Shown: positions 10,859-24,279, counted from the first letter of the stretch. The stretch is 64,000 bases of DNA from Semisulcospira habei (GCA_036245525.1 BTPG01000005.1:125232264-125296263), one strand, 5' to 3'. The notes: generated by a model from the sequence alone, not told the origin. A program made the numbers and translations.

Positions 10859-11032
10859 TTTTGGACACTGAAAGGGCCACTATGAACCAGAGACATTTTA
10901 GTGGCTCTCTTTAACAAATTGGTCTCACGGTGGTTGCCTGTTTGTTTATGTAACTGTATGTTTATGCAGTTTGAAGAAAAAAAACCCCGCCAAGTTGAAG
11001 AAAAAAAGTTCATTGTTCTCTGTTCACTGTTC

Positions 11033-11112
11033 TTAACTCATTCGAGACATGGCGCCTCCGGATACGCGACATAAGCCGCGTATCCGGAGGCGGCACGTCT
11101 CGAATGAGTTAA
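11033..11112. mobile_element. PAL-G TTAA-bounded palindrome
   Basis: An 80-bp near-perfect palindrome from TTAA to TTAA: TTAACTCATTCGAGACATGG, CCTCCGGATACGCG, then the inverse ending CGTCTCGAATGAGTTAA. Another TTAGCTCATTCGAGACGTGG start lies at 33592 without its partner arm. Confidence 0.88.
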
Positions 11113-11149
11113 AGGAAGACACGTTACAGCATGCGTAGTTGCCATTTCT

Positions 11150-11397
11150 TTAACCCCTTCACTGCCAAGAAAGATTGGTCGTGATCCAACTGCAAGAGAA
11201 ACCGATCCCCCCCCCCTTCCCCCCATCCCCCCTCCCTCCGAACCCCCGTATTTGCGGGAGCTCACGAGAATCTATGCCTCTCTCCTGCTGACGCCATTTT
11301 GTAACCCCGCTCTATGGACGGCTGGGAGCTCATTTTGGCGTAATTAGCAAAGATTTTAAGAAACACAACCTACGTCCTCTGGCACTGAAGAGGTTAA
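11150..11397 (-). mobile_element. PAL-A MITE, complete, minus orientation
   Basis: A TTAA-bounded 248-bp element. Left end TTAACCCCTTCACTGCC, right end CTGGCACTGAAGAGGTTAA, inverse of each other with few mismatches. The PAL-A core (11187-11285) has a pyrimidine-rich C run in its left arm. The long non-palindromic segment lies on the right, so the orientation is opposite to 4412. Confidence 0.8.
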
Positions 11398-11483
11398 AAT
11401 GCTGAGCCCTGCTAAGTTCGACATTAAAAAAAAAAAATATAGAAGCCATCGTCTGAGACAGACTGCGTCACAGCTACGGAGAC

Positions 11484-11580
11484 CGATCGACCATGGTAGT
11501 TCAAGAAAGGTGCCGGAACAGCTTGGCGCCAATAGGCGCCATGCCATTCCGGCATCACTCTGGAACTACTGTACCTTGGT
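11484..11580. mobile_element. PAL-B core
   Basis: GATCGACCATGGTAGTTCAAG arm, CTTGGCGCCAATAGGCGCC centre and GGAACTACTGTACCTTGGTC inverse arm, diverged. Outer TTAA ends not identified. Confidence 0.75.
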
Positions 11581-12104
11581 CAGTATATATTATAAGTTAT
11601 TGGTCTGAGGGGTACAATGGTTCCTTTGACCTCCCGAAGGCCTACAAGGGTCCGTGCAGCGAACCCCTCCGACCAATAACGTATTTGTTTTCATTCCTCC
11701 ACTCTTTTCGCAAAAGAAATCAAGAAGACATCTTGCGATCTGGATCACGTTAGACATGACTGACGTCAAAGGAACATACATTTATACATAATAGACTTAT
11801 GACGTAATTTAAAATATGTCATGACGTTGCCGTCTCAGTACTGAGTGTGCTTGTTGTTTCGAACAACACTAAGTAACTTTGTACTTTAGAACGTTTAGAA
11901 TCTTTTATAGAACAAAACTGGCATCCAAGATGCGTCATCGAGAGGGCTACAAAACGTCCGCCAGTTTTCGCTACAGGGGTTTTTATATCACGGTCACATG
12001 GTACGGTTTGCGCTAAAGTGACTGGTCGTGTGACGTAGGGAGGAAAACAATCTGTTATAGCATGTCACGGCTGTTCGGGGACCAGTCTCTTCGAAGACTT
12101 CCCT
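11581..12104. other. Unassigned spacer
   Basis: Includes a short inverted pair (GGTCTGAGGGGTACAATGG near 11600 against CGAACCCCTCCGACC near 11659). No gene supported. Confidence 0.4.
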
Positions 12105-12329
12105 TAGATCCCGTTCCTTGTCTTCGGACGCAGACTATGTTTTGCAAACCATTGTAAAGCATGCAACGTCAAACTGAGATCCCCAGCCGTCATTGGAGCG
12201 TGGACTCAAAGACGTTTCAGCAAGAGGCATGGATCCTCATGAGCCACCGCAAAGGCGGAGGGCTCATGAGGGATCTACGCCTCTTGCAGTCGGGTGGTGT
12301 TCCATTTTTCTCCGCAGCGAACGGGTTAA
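12105..12329 (+). mobile_element. PAL-A MITE, nearly complete
   Basis: Core at 12220-12287 (GCAAGAGGCATGGATCCTCA and inverse). The right end CCGCAGCGAACGGGTTAA closes at TTAA (12326-12329). The left segment GGACGCAGACTATG and CCCCAGCCGTCATTGG match other plus-oriented copies; the exact left end is eroded. Confidence 0.7.
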
Positions 12330-12677
12330 ATTAGTTCAGCGACGGCGATGGGCAAGTGGGGAAAATAAACCCTACGCTTCTTTCCTTACGCGTTTGTGAC
12401 ATTTTTAGGGTTCTTTGTCCTGCGGGCTGAGTGCGTGGAGGACGCGCAAGGGAAAGCAGGGTATGTGGTTTAGGGGAGGGGGTGAGGTGCGTGTGATGGT
12501 GTTGAGAGAAGGGTGGGTGTGGGGGTGGAAGGGGGGGGGGGTTGGGGGCGGGAAGGACTAGAGGGACAGAGATTTAGGAAAGGAGGTACCAGAGGCAAGC
12601 AAGGTGCAGTGGGTCCATTAGTCACAGGATTTCGGGAAAAGCAGTCTGGAAATCGATCCGCAGGCTTCCCGGTATAA
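12330..12677. other. G-rich spacer
   Basis: GGGGTG-rich tract at 12474-12550, including a G run near 12531. No gene. Confidence 0.5.
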
Positions 12678-12773
12678 AGCAAAAGACCATCGGGCCGACG
12701 TCGGCCGCAATGGGCCCGCGCACGGCCGTGCGCGGGCCAACTGCGGCCGACGTCGGTCCGAGGGTCTTTTGCT
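12678..12773. repeat. PAL-D palindrome, near full
   Basis: The best PAL-D copy: AGCAAAAGACCATCGGGCCG, ACGTCGGCCGCAATGGGCCC, centre GCGCACGGCCGTGCGC, then the inverse arm ending GGGTCTTTTGCT. Followed by CACTGGG. Ends are not TTAA. Confidence 0.85.
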
Positions 12774-13310
12774 CACTGGGCATGAGCACTCCTTTCCCCT
12801 CACCCCCGACCCCCAACCCCTATTCCCACCCCTCTCCAGTATCCCTCGTCTCCCCGTGTCTCTCGCATCTCGTCTAGCTGAAATTTTTCTTTACACTTGA
12901 AATTCCTGGGACCGAACTTCTAAAAAAATTGAAATTGGCGAGGGACTAATCGAGCATGACAATGCAGACTCCTACTCCCACTGTACGAAGTGAGTAGCAG
13001 GTACTCGACTCGGGCCGTCGTTAGCCCAAGTTAGCGGCCCCTCCTGCCGGCGCTGTGTCTCAAACACTTTCATTCCTAGGGCCGAAATTTTCCAACTTAA
13101 ATGTATGTGGATGCTAGTGGTGTCTCTGTTGAGCAGTCCTCGAGAATAGAGGATAAACAAGAGGTTGATCCACCGAGTTCAGGCCAAATCAGCCCGACAT
13201 CGGCCCGAGGTCCCTTTGTTCACTGAGCGGTTTGTCAGGACTCAAAAGAAGAGACACAGACTCTACATTTGCAACTGTTGTTCTGGTGTCAACTGCTTCT
13301 ACGTACCTTG

Positions 13311-13379
13311 TTAACACTTTGCGATGATTCCTTCAGAAATCATCGCGACTAAAACCGCTACTGTCTCGCAAAGGGTTAA
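13311..13379. mobile_element. PAL-E, shortened, TTAA-bounded
   Basis: TTAACACTTTGCGATGATTC on the left, ACTGTCTCGCAAAGGGTTAA on the right. One arm has lost the GTCGGTAGCGG block, so only the inner GCGATGATT...AATCATCGC and the outer ends pair. Confidence 0.75.
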
Positions 13380-13403
13380 AACATGGTACACGTGTACGAA
13401 GAA

Positions 13404-13565
13404 GCTGCCATTGGACGCAAATTGTTTCTGAAAATTAATGATTGTGGTTTCAGCGTCAAAGATGCCCAGCCGTCAAAGGAACGCGGATACAAAGTGTTTT
13501 CAGCAAGAACATAGATCCTCATGAGCCCCCTCAATCTTTGTCTCTTGCAGTTGGATCGTCTTCTG
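13404..13565 (+). mobile_element. PAL-A MITE, right end replaced by microsatellite
   Basis: GCTGCCATTGGACGCAAATTG, CCCAGCCGTCAAAGGAACGC and GTTTTCAGCAAGAACATAGA match the plus-oriented consensus. The core is shortened, and the right end runs into the GT array at 13570. Confidence 0.65.
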
Positions 13566-13566
13566 G

Positions 13567-14427
<861 letters not shown>

Positions 14428-14641
14428 TTAACTCTTTCTACCCCAACAACGAAATCCCCAAATTTTGCTGTTGTCCTCTGAAGACTGCAGTGCAGTGCGG
14501 GACACAGATCGACCATGATAATTCAAGGGTGATGCCAGAATAGCTTGGCGCCCATAGGCGCCAAGCTATTCTGGCATCACCCTTGAACTATCATGGTCGA
14601 TCCATAACTTGCTGTGGTGTGTCTGGGGTAGAATGAGTTAA
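14428..14641 (+). mobile_element. PAL-B MITE, complete
   Basis: A TTAA-bounded 214-bp element. Left end TTAACTCTTTCTACCCCAAC, right end CTGGGGTAGAATGAGTTAA. The core at 14507-14602 reads GATCGACCATGATAATTCAA, centre TTGGCGCCCATAGGCGCCAA and inverse. No ORF. Confidence 0.88.
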
Positions 14642-14800
14642 GACATACTAAGGACGTGTATGAAAGACATGCTGTGATCTATTAACCCTTTACTGCTAGG
14701 AATAGGTCGCTTTAATTAAAGCCCAATTACTGGACTGGTCCTTCTGGCGGTGAGAACAACCAAATCCCACCGCTCGCTCCGCCGAAAGAACTGAGGACAA

Positions 14801-14904
14801 CCCAGTAAACAAAGGTCCTCGGGCCCACGACGGCTGCAGTGGGCCCGCGCACGGCCGTGCGCGGGCCAACTGCGACCGTCGTGGGCCCGAAGACGTTTGG
14901 CTAT
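14801..14904. repeat. PAL-D palindrome
   Basis: CCCAGTAAACAAAGGTCCTC, GGGCCCACGACGGCTGCAG, centre GCGCACGGCCGTGCGC and inverse ending GAAGACGTTTGG. Preceded at 14682 by a solo TTAACCCTTTACTGC, which looks like a PAL-A-type end. Confidence 0.8.
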
Positions 14905-15356
14905 TGCGGAAGGAACTACTTACGCGTACTTTTGCATGCGAATTACCAACTGCAGATTCTGAAGATCTGGAGGGGTGGGTAAAAAATGTCTTTCAGGAAA
15001 CTCTGGATATCTGAAACGGTCACAGATGGTCACGATCCCTTTTGAATTCGTTGGTGGAGGCTCTAGAGGATTTATACCCCTCGCAGGTAGAATTAATACC
15101 ATGGCGTGTTTGCTCGTCAAGCTCATAAAGACATTGGAGTTTAAAATTTAGAAAGAAAGCGTCATAAGGCCTTCCAGACTGCGTGATATCACTGAAGGCA
15201 AAGCCGCACACTAAGAAAGAGGCCAAGAATTTTTTTGGGTAACCTCTACAGGCTGCTGGAGGACATGAGGATTTTTTCCTTCTTTCGACTCCTATTTTTC
15301 GTCCTATTATTAGGAGTTCCAGAATGGAACAACTCCTGCAGTACTACAACGCAACT

Positions 15357-15422
15357 GCAAGCGTCATAGATCCTCATGAGTCTCCGCAGATGCGGGGGCT
15401 TATGAGGATATATACCGCTTGC
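15357..15422. repeat. PAL-A core
   Basis: GCAAGCGTCATAGATCCTCA arm, CTCCGCAGATGCGGGGG centre, inverse ending TATATACCGCTTGC. Confidence 0.75.
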
Positions 15423-15897
15423 GTGGCATAAATTGCCCCTGCTCGCCTCATAGACAGAAGGTTATCAGGCGGTTATTGTGCGACTGGCACTGACTGTCCT
15501 GGAGGCGGCTGACATGCTCTCAGACACCATGAAGTGGGAGGAAGCGTCCGATGAAGAAGGTCTGAGGAAACACGCATGTCTTGGTATAAAGCGAATCAGG
15601 CACCACCCTACAGCTATCATGGCGGACCCAAATATTGCAATGGTCCCGTGTGCTGTCAGCTGACGGAGATTGTGTCTCTGAAATCTTTTTTTTTTGGTTC
15701 ACCCCTAGCCGCCCAGGGAGCCGGACACAGAGATGTAGATTCTCACGAGCCCCTGTTGACTGCACGCGGACATTCGATTATGTGGGACTAACGCCGGGCA
15801 AGCAACGTGGGCTATCTGACGGAAACAGAGATAAAAAATCAAAGCAATCAATTCAACTATTGACAGTATGTTTAAGAACACCGCACATTATCAAAGT

Positions 15898-15898
<1 letters not shown>

Positions 15899-15982
<84 letters not shown>
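15899..15982. repeat. (TA)n microsatellite
   Basis: About 84 bp of TA directly left of the inverted repeat at 16016. A second, shorter AT tract lies on the other side at 16283. Confidence 0.95.
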
Positions 15983-15985
<3 letters not shown>

Positions 15986-16015
15986 AAACTGTTGCCGCTA
16001 GGGTTTCACGTGAAA

Positions 16016-16280
16016 GAAAAACAGAAGATAGTGGTAGAAAACCCTTTAAAATAGAAACAAATAACGACGTTTCGGATCAAAGATCCTTCCTCAGGTGACA
16101 TGGAAACAAACAAACAAAACATGGAAACAAATTCTCTCTATACAGGATGACGTCTTTTCTTTCTGGTGTTCTTTTCTGTTCCACGTTTGTTTCCATGTCA
16201 CCTGAGGAAGGATCTTTGATCCGAAACGTCGTTATTTGTTTCTATTTTAAAGGGTTTTCTACCACTATCTTCTGTTTTTC
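16016..16280. repeat. Inverted repeat, 96-bp arms, GAAACGTCG motif
   Basis: The left arm 16016-16112 and right arm 16185-16280 are almost perfect inverses around a 72-bp spacer. Each arm contains CCTGAGGAAGGATC, a TTT loop and GATCCGAAACGTCG, so each forms a small local hairpin as well. Similar GAAACGTCG motifs are common in metazoan retroelement ends. TA tracts flank both sides. Confidence 0.8.
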
Positions 16281-16281
16281 T

Positions 16282-16870
<589 letters not shown>

Positions 16871-17034
16871 TGGGATCCTGAGGGAGGGACGACACTATAC
16901 CCTTGTCTCCTGCCTATCCTGTTCGCCCGAAAGCGTAATGACACGAGAATCTAAGACAACCCCCCGTCCCCCCAACTCCTCCCGCCCCCTTTAAATCCAC
17001 CACCTGAAAAAACACAGACATAACCAGCCCACCT

Positions 17035-17100
17035 GCAAGAGGCATAGTTCCTCATGAGCCCCCGCTATAGTGGGGGCTCATGAGGATCTTTGCCTCTTGC
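17035..17100. repeat. PAL-A core, near perfect
   Basis: GCAAGAGGCATAGTTCCTCA arm, GAGCCCCCGCTATAGTGGGG centre and inverse ending TTTGCCTCTTGC. Confidence 0.85.
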
Positions 17101-17350
17101 AGATGCCGGTCTGTATTTCGCAGGACAGCCATCGGAAGGACGAAAAAAAACTTGAGGAAGAAAAGAGAAGGGCACGGGACACTCATCTGGCGGGAGCGGG
17201 AATCAATGCCGTTTTGATCAAGGACAGGACGGGACCAAAATGAATTTACTTCACGCAAGGAGACAGCCCGGGACGGTCGGGAATCCATCGTGATGGGGCA
17301 GTGGAAGAGAATCGGAGAGGGAGATAAGGGGACGGAGGGAGGAGGAGGGC

Positions 17351-18176
<826 letters not shown>

Positions 18177-18449
18177 GAAGCAGGCAAGAAAGAAAGAAGT
18201 ACAGATAGGAATATATTCAGAGAACAAAATAATAACACCCTGTTTAGTTGATTAGTTGATGGTCTCTCGAGCACACACCTCTGACCCTTTAACGTAACAT
18301 CAATGAACAAATGACAAACGAACACATTCACCAGCACGTTCTGCCCCACTTCAAGTAGTCAAAATAATTACCTAATTATTTCTGACAGTTTCGGAAACAA
18401 ATCTTGGCAGTATAATATATAACTAAGCTTTCTCTTTAACGGCAGGTTT

Positions 18450-18694
<245 letters not shown>

Positions 18695-21227
18695 CGCCCA
18701 GTAAAATCGCCCACCAGAATTACTCAGAATACGTCCTCACTTATAGACCACATAAACACTAATAAACCCAAAGCCGTCTGTAATGTTAGGTTTCAAATCT
18801 AAGTGTTAGTGATCACTATCCAGTTGTTTGTTCATGGTCAAAAAAGATTCCGATAGCAAAAAAGAATGGCCATACAACCATAACATATCGATCATTCAAG
18901 AACTTTAACCATAATAAATTCATATTTGATTTAAATAATACTCCGTTCAACGATGTACTTCTCTCCAATGACCCGGACACTGCCCTTTCTATTTGGTACA
19001 CTCTTTTTCTAACTGTATTAAACAAACACGCACCCCTTCGTGAGAGAAGGGTTAAATCAAACACTCTGCCTCCATGGTTAACCCCAGAAATAATGCAAGC
19101 GATGGCACTCAGAGATGATCTGCGTAGTCGAAAACTATTTACTGAATTCAAGCAACAACGTAACCGTGTTAAGTACATGATCAGAGAGGCAAGGAAAAGG
19201 TTAATCCGTGACACAGTGAAAGACAGTAAGGATACTTACTATCTGGCGCCTATTAAACACTCTAACTAAAGGCTCCCCTGGCACTTCAACAACCATTCCC
19301 AGCAGTCTTACTGCAGAAACTTGTAATAATCATTTTCTTTCAGTCGCTGAAACTCTAAATGCCTCAATTAATAGCAGTAGTATGAATGTTCTAATTTGCT
19401 TTCTGAATTCTGTAAACACAGAACAGAGGACACAGACCCCTTCAGCATTTCCCTTGCTAGCAGTTCATGAGGTGGGTTTCTCATTAGTAAACTACCAAAT
19501 AAAAAGTCTTCGGGACCTGATGACATCAGCCCGCAAATACTTAAGTTATCCCTGCCGTACATAGTAGAGTCTATTACGTACATTTACAACCTTTGTATCA
19601 AGCAACATACTTTCCATGACAAGCTAAAATACGCTAAGTCATTCCACTTCCAAAAACTAAAGATCGTCAGACCCTAACAACTATCGGCCGATTTCATTAT
19701 TATCAGTTCTATCAAAGCCACTTGAAAGGCATGTCCACAAACACCTGCTTGCCTACTTAGAAAACCGCAAGCTCCTCCTCCTCTTTCAATCCGGATTTCG
19801 CCCACAGCACTCGTGCCACACTGCACTCACGCGCCTCGTTGACGCATGGCTCCAGGGTATGAACAAATCCCAGATAACAGGTGTCGTTTACTTTAAAAAA
19901 GGCCTTTGACCTAATCGATCACACCACTCTAATGACAAAGATTCAGAAATACTTGAATAGTACAGAAGTAGTTGCATTTTTTAGATCATACCTAACTGAT
20001 CGTAAACAAAATGTTCTAGTGAATGGATCTTACTCTTCTCTAAAAGATATAAAGTATGGAGTTCCCCAAGGATCCGTGCTTGGTCCCTTATTATTTTGTC
20101 TATTCATCAATGACCTGCCACTTCATTTAACTTGCAAGAACGTACCATGTGATCTTTTTGCTGATGACACTTCCATTCATATGACTAACAAAGATATACA
20201 AGTAATTTCTTCCAACTTGCAGCATAGTCTTGACGAGGTGTCTGAATGGTGTCACAGGAATTCTATGATTGTTCATCCACTTAAAACCAAATCTATGATA
20301 ATCGCCACTCGTCAAAAACACCAGTTAGCACCCCTGTTACTTAACCTTTTATTAAAGGGCAGTCAAATAGAACACGTTAATGAACACCGCCTACTAGGGA
20401 TTACAATTGACAGTCAGCTTAAGTGGAAGGCTCATACGGAAACTTTATGCAGAACGGTAGCCAAAAATCTTTTCATGTTGTCCAAACTGAAATATTACGC
20501 CGACTCGGACACGCGCAAACTATTCTATAATGCTCACATACGTTCTCATATTGATTACGCGTCAACGGTGTGGGATGGATGCAGTGAAGTTCACCTGAAG
20601 AGACTCAAGTCGTTACACAGAAGGGCAGCAAAGTTAATCCTTCCTGACCCACGACTCACAACAGAAGACAAACTCGCCAAAATAGGATTTCTGCCGCTGA
20701 AAGACCACTTCAAATACAATAAGGCTATTTTTATGTTCAAAGTGTGGAAACAGAAAATACCAGAATATATCGCAACTCTTTTCTCTAAGTCGGAATCTAG
20801 GCTTGGTAATATTAGGCAACTTTTCTTAGTCCCCAAAACAAGAATTGATATATACAAATCTAGATTGTCATTCTCGGGAACTCACACTTGGAACACGCTT
20901 CCTGATTATGTAAAATTGGAACACGCTTCCTGATTATGTAAAATCCGCTTCCCCTCTAGCCCGTTTCAAAATCAGTCTCTTCAAGTACTTCTCGAAGCAG
21001 TCGTAATCATTACGTTGTGAAATATATACTGCCCTGTACATCTGATTATGTATGCTCCCAATTACAAACTCTATGTGTGCGTGTGTGATGGTGTGTGTGT
21101 GTGTGTGTGTGTGTCAATTTAGGAGATCGTCATGGGACTTTCTTTCCCTAAACTAACAATAGCTATGTCTATGACGATGTCAATGCCTCAACCGTTGATA
21201 AATAAAGCTTCATTGAATCATTGAATA
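18695..21227 (+). mobile_element. Degenerate CR1/Jockey-type LINE
   Basis: It follows a TC array, begins within the endonuclease C-terminus (SLIDHI followed by TN, near 18755) and continues through a linker with HAPLRERRVKSNTLPPWLTP, RT, 3' UTR and a tail ending AAATAAAGCTTCATTGAAT. Several stops and frameshifts occur before 19881. The 3' tail is followed by a TC array at 21228. The 5' part is missing, as is common for LINEs. No TSD found, because both ends abut microsatellites. Confidence 0.85.
19881..20933 (+). pseudogene. Reverse transcriptase of CR1/Jockey-type LINE (broken)
   Basis: This is the RT portion: KKAFDLIDH (palm motif A), YGVPQGSVLGPLLFCLFIND (motif B), DLFADDTSIH with the catalytic FADD, HRLLGITIDSQLKWK, HIDYASTVWDG and LHRRAAKLI. 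Upstream the same protein continues in other frames (NNYRPISLLSVLSKPLE, FQSGFRPQHS at about 19680-19800), so at least one frameshift lies just before 19881. Near its end a 28-bp tandem duplication (20890-20917 and 20918-20945) shifts the frame, so the ORF ends at KLEHAS. The normal C-terminal ARFKISLFKYF follows in another frame to about 21005. Confidence 0.85.
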
Positions 21228-21347
<120 letters not shown>

Positions 21348-21382
21348 ACCTTGTTTGCCGAAAGAAATGGAACACACCTAAC

Positions 21383-21533
21383 TGCAAGAGGTATTATCCT
21401 CGCGAGCCCCCGCATGAGGATCTCTACCTCTTGCCGTCCCACTTTATATCCATGTTCCTTGGACGGTTGAAGCTCATTGGCTTTATCCAGATTCAGAAAT
21501 GCAATCTGCGTTCAGTAACAGGGAAGGGGTTAA
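21383..21533 (-). mobile_element. PAL-A MITE, minus orientation
   Basis: Shortened core at 21383-21434 (GCAAGAGGTATTATCCTCGC; inverse arm partly deleted). The long segment to the right contains GAAATGCAATCTGCG and ends ACAGGGAAGGGGTTAA, closing at TTAA 21530-21533. Confidence 0.7.
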
Positions 21534-21936
21534 AGTAAAGTTCAATCAAAAGCTCACACGTGAGACCACTTACCCCCTATCACAATCCTCAATCAAAAAG
21601 CCCAGCTCTAAATTTTACTTATAACAGACGATTTCTTCTGTCAAGAGGCCGCATGTAATCTCATGTGGCCCTGCACGATGCATCGGGTTCATGTGACACT
21701 GTGCCTCGTCGCCCATACAGGAACAGCCTAAACGCCGAACGACTTCGCAAGGCCGAGAGCATTCCGCCCAAGAGCTCTCTCCCCGGGCAGCGAGCGAAAG
21801 CGAGATTGACAACGTAATTACATCGACACATTGAAAACCCGCACGTAATCCCAAGCTGCCCCCACCCCACCGGCCGTACGTTTTTCCACGGGCCGGGACG
21901 GAGGAAAAGTAGGAGGAGTGGTGGGGGACAACCCAA

Positions 21937-22012
21937 TGCGCACAAGGTCATCGGGCACGGACGCGCGCGGGCCAACGGCGGCCGACTTCGGCCCGATGAC
22001 CTTGTCGGCATT
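21937..22012. repeat. PAL-D variant
   Basis: CACAAGGTCATCGGGCACGG, CGCGCGCGGGCCAACGG and GACTTCGGCCCGATGACCTTG. Outer arms pair well, centre rearranged. Confidence 0.7.
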
Positions 22013-22094
22013 GCGAAGGGACCGAGGGCGGGAAGGACAGCAAAACAGAACTCGACCAGTCTCAGCTTGAACGCCCTTGACGATCATTGTGCAG

Positions 22095-22210
22095 GTGCCA
22101 GCTGCTTGACACGAGCGTGTGGGTCCTGCGCAAGCCACAACGCAAGGTGCTCCTGTAAGGAGCACCTTGCGTAGTGAGCTGCGCAGGGTTTAAGCTGACT
22201 CATGCAACTG
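22095..22210. repeat. PAL-C palindrome
   Basis: GTCCTGCGCAAGCCAC arm, GCAAGGTGCTCC/GGAGCACCTTGC centre (loop TGTAA) and the right flank AAGCTGACTCATGCAACTG. Left outer arm diverged. Confidence 0.75.
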
Positions 22211-22254
22211 ACCGAAAGAACGCAAGTAAGCTGTATCGGTTGCTATTACTAGCA

Positions 22255-22480
22255 CGTACAGGCAAAACGACGGGCTTGTTCAGATAGCAGGTACGTTCTA
22301 AGGTCCTGGTAAGTCGGAGTGGCACAGTTACAGTGTTGCCGAATTGATCAGTGTTCAGGTCGTACCCGATATGTAATAGATGTCCCTGTCCCCCATAAAC
22401 CGCCCGCTAGGGCCGTTCATTATCACTCCGGTACCGTGGACGTTAAACCCTGAACTAACATCAACATTACTAGCACCCAG
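22255..22480 (+). mobile_element. SINE S1 copy
   Basis: Body blocks GACGGGCTTGTTCA, AAGGTCCTGG, GAATTGATCAGTGTTCAGGT, CCGCCCGCTAGGGCCGTTCA and GTGGACGTTAAACCCTGAAC match 27740-27950. The 3' tail is AACTAAC-like. Confidence 0.7.
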
Positions 22481-22495
22481 GGCCGTCAGTTGGTT

Positions 22496-22660
22496 GGTTG
22501 GTTAGTTCGGGGTTTAACGTCCACGGCACCGGAGTGATAACGGACGGCCCTAACGGGCAGGTTATTGGGGACAGGGATTTCTATGGCCTATGAAGTACGA
22601 CCTGAACACTGATCAATTCAAGCGCACTGCAACTGTGCTACTTTGATTTACCAGGACTCC
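22496..22660 (-). mobile_element. SINE S1 copy, opposite orientation
   Basis: GGTTGGTTAGTTCGGGGTTTAACGTCC start is the reversed 3' tail. It then gives the inverse of the neighbour at 22255-22480, so the two copies meet tail to tail and form a long inverted repeat with about 40 bp between arms. Confidence 0.7.
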
Positions 22661-22960
22661 AGTGCCCTAGTTTAATTGAAAGAGTAAACTATGTGAAACG
22701 TGCCTGCAAAACGCGGGTAGATCGGAAGACAAAAATCTTCTCCTTCCTCACACATTACTCCAACAAACCTTGAGCTTCCATTGTGCGATTACGCCACGCT
22801 AGCTTGTACGGGGCGCTTAGTAATTACATTTCAAAGATGTGCGGTCCCTCCTAAGATCGTGCAGAAACATGAAAATCTGTGTCTCAGCCCTCAGCCGAGA
22901 CAAAAAGCTATTTTCAAACGTGCTCTTATCGCGAGCATGTCATCGAGTTTTCCTCACGGG

Positions 22961-23170
22961 AATCCCTTTACAGCCATTGGATGCAGGTTGCGTTTCATAA
23001 ATCATTGTAAATTCAACAACGATCCCCAGCCCTCAGAGGAACATGGATACAAAGTGGTTTCACAAGAGGCATATATCCTCATGAGCCCCGGCAACTGCGG
23101 GGGCTCATGAGGATCTATACCTCTTGCAGTTGAGTGGCTGTTCGGTTTTTCTGGACAGTGAAGGAGTTAA
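22961..23170 (+). mobile_element. PAL-A MITE, near complete
   Basis: AATCCCTTTACAGCCATTGG left end, ATGCAGGTTGCG and CCCCAGCCCTCAGAGGAAC segment, core at 23061-23128, and right end CTGGACAGTGAAGGAGTTAA (TTAA 23167-23170). About 210 bp. Confidence 0.75.
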
Positions 23171-23363
23171 ACACATGCTCTACCAGCCAATGACCCGAGG
23201 ACAGGCAGCAAGGTCTGTCCACTCATTGCTGTGGGCATTGTGCGCTGATGATGGTGTCCAAATGAAGATGAATGGCGTGTGAGTACAAGACTGCGGGATT
23301 GAAACTTCGATAATGTCCACCAGCGTCCAGAACGCAGACTTCAGTGGGACTGGCCTCAGCTTA

Positions 23364-23473
23364 TGAGTGAGCTTAGTTCTGCGCAAGCCACTAAGCAAGG
23401 TGCTCCGCTGCAGCGGAGCACCCTGCTTAATGGCTTGCACAAGATTTAAGGATTTAAGCTCACTCATGCAGCT
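23364..23473. repeat. PAL-C palindrome
   Basis: ATGAGTGAGCTTAGTTCTGC, GCAAGCCACTAAGCAAGGTG, centre CTCCGCTGCAGCGGAG, then inverse with a small insertion (AAGATTTAAGGATTTAAG) before CTCACTCATGCAGCTG. Confidence 0.82.
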
Positions 23474-23657
23474 GACTCTTGGTCCGGTCCTTGCTAGCTA
23501 TTGTCAACAAACTATCTGCAAAATGTTCTGATGACCCCAAGCAGTCCATTGGACACGAGCCGTAAGCAGCTAAGGAAAGATACCAGAAGGGACTTTCTTT
23601 CTGTCAAATACTCCAGTCATCTTTGTCTGCTCTTTCAAAATAATACACTTTTTCCTG

Positions 23658-23746
23658 AACCCTTTCAGTGACTGTCGCCGCAGCGCTTTTTGTCGAGGTG
23701 ATTCATTCACCTCTACAGATAGCGCTACAGACAGCCAAAGGGCTAA
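23658..23746. repeat. PAL-E, diverged
   Basis: ACCCTTTCAGTGACTGTCGC, GTCGAGGTGATTCATTCACCTC and GCTACAGACAGCCAAAGGGCT. The TTAA ends are mutated. Confidence 0.65.
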
Positions 23747-23780
23747 GCAGGAAGTAGGTAACTATAGGAACAGCCACGGT

Positions 23781-23897
23781 AAGGGAGAGAACTGTGTCCA
23801 TAGATCAAAGATCATACATGTAAGGGTCATCTAAGTGGCCTTTAGACAATAAGCTATATGATCTTTGGTTTCTGACGGAACAGTTCTCTCCCGCCTT
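23781..23897. repeat. Singleton inverted repeat
   Basis: Arm 23781-23820 (AAGGGAGAGAACTGT, AAGATCAT) pairs with 23856-23897 (ATGATCTTTGG, ACAGTTCTCTCCCGCCTT) around a 35-bp spacer. Confidence 0.6.
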
Positions 23898-24279
23898 CAT
23901 GGTGTTGTGCCTGTGACAAACCGTTTTTGGTGAAGCACTTTTTTGCTGTCGTGTGCCGATTTAATGGACACGAGGCGTAAGCAATACGCAGCGGACTCTT
24001 GCAAGGTTTAGTTCCGGGATGCCCCCCCCCCCCCCCATCCCCTCCCCTCCCCAAACCGGACAAAATCCTCAGTTTTCTGAGAGAGTCCAACATTTTCAGC
24101 AAGAGTATTTGTAGACCATGTTAATTTTACTGTGTTAACCTTTTCAAGAGTCTGTAGACATGCCCCTCAAATAATTCCCCTTGGTATGTGTACCTTAAAT
24201 ACTTGTACGACATTTTATCCTGACATATGTTTAATATATATTCACATCTTGTCTTAAAACCTTTTTTTTAGTTTGGCTG

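Noticed and set aside
12678..12773. Strong GC-rich hairpins considered as bacterial terminators or attachment sites
   Set aside because: The window is eukaryotic and the hairpins belong to dispersed repeat families with many copies.
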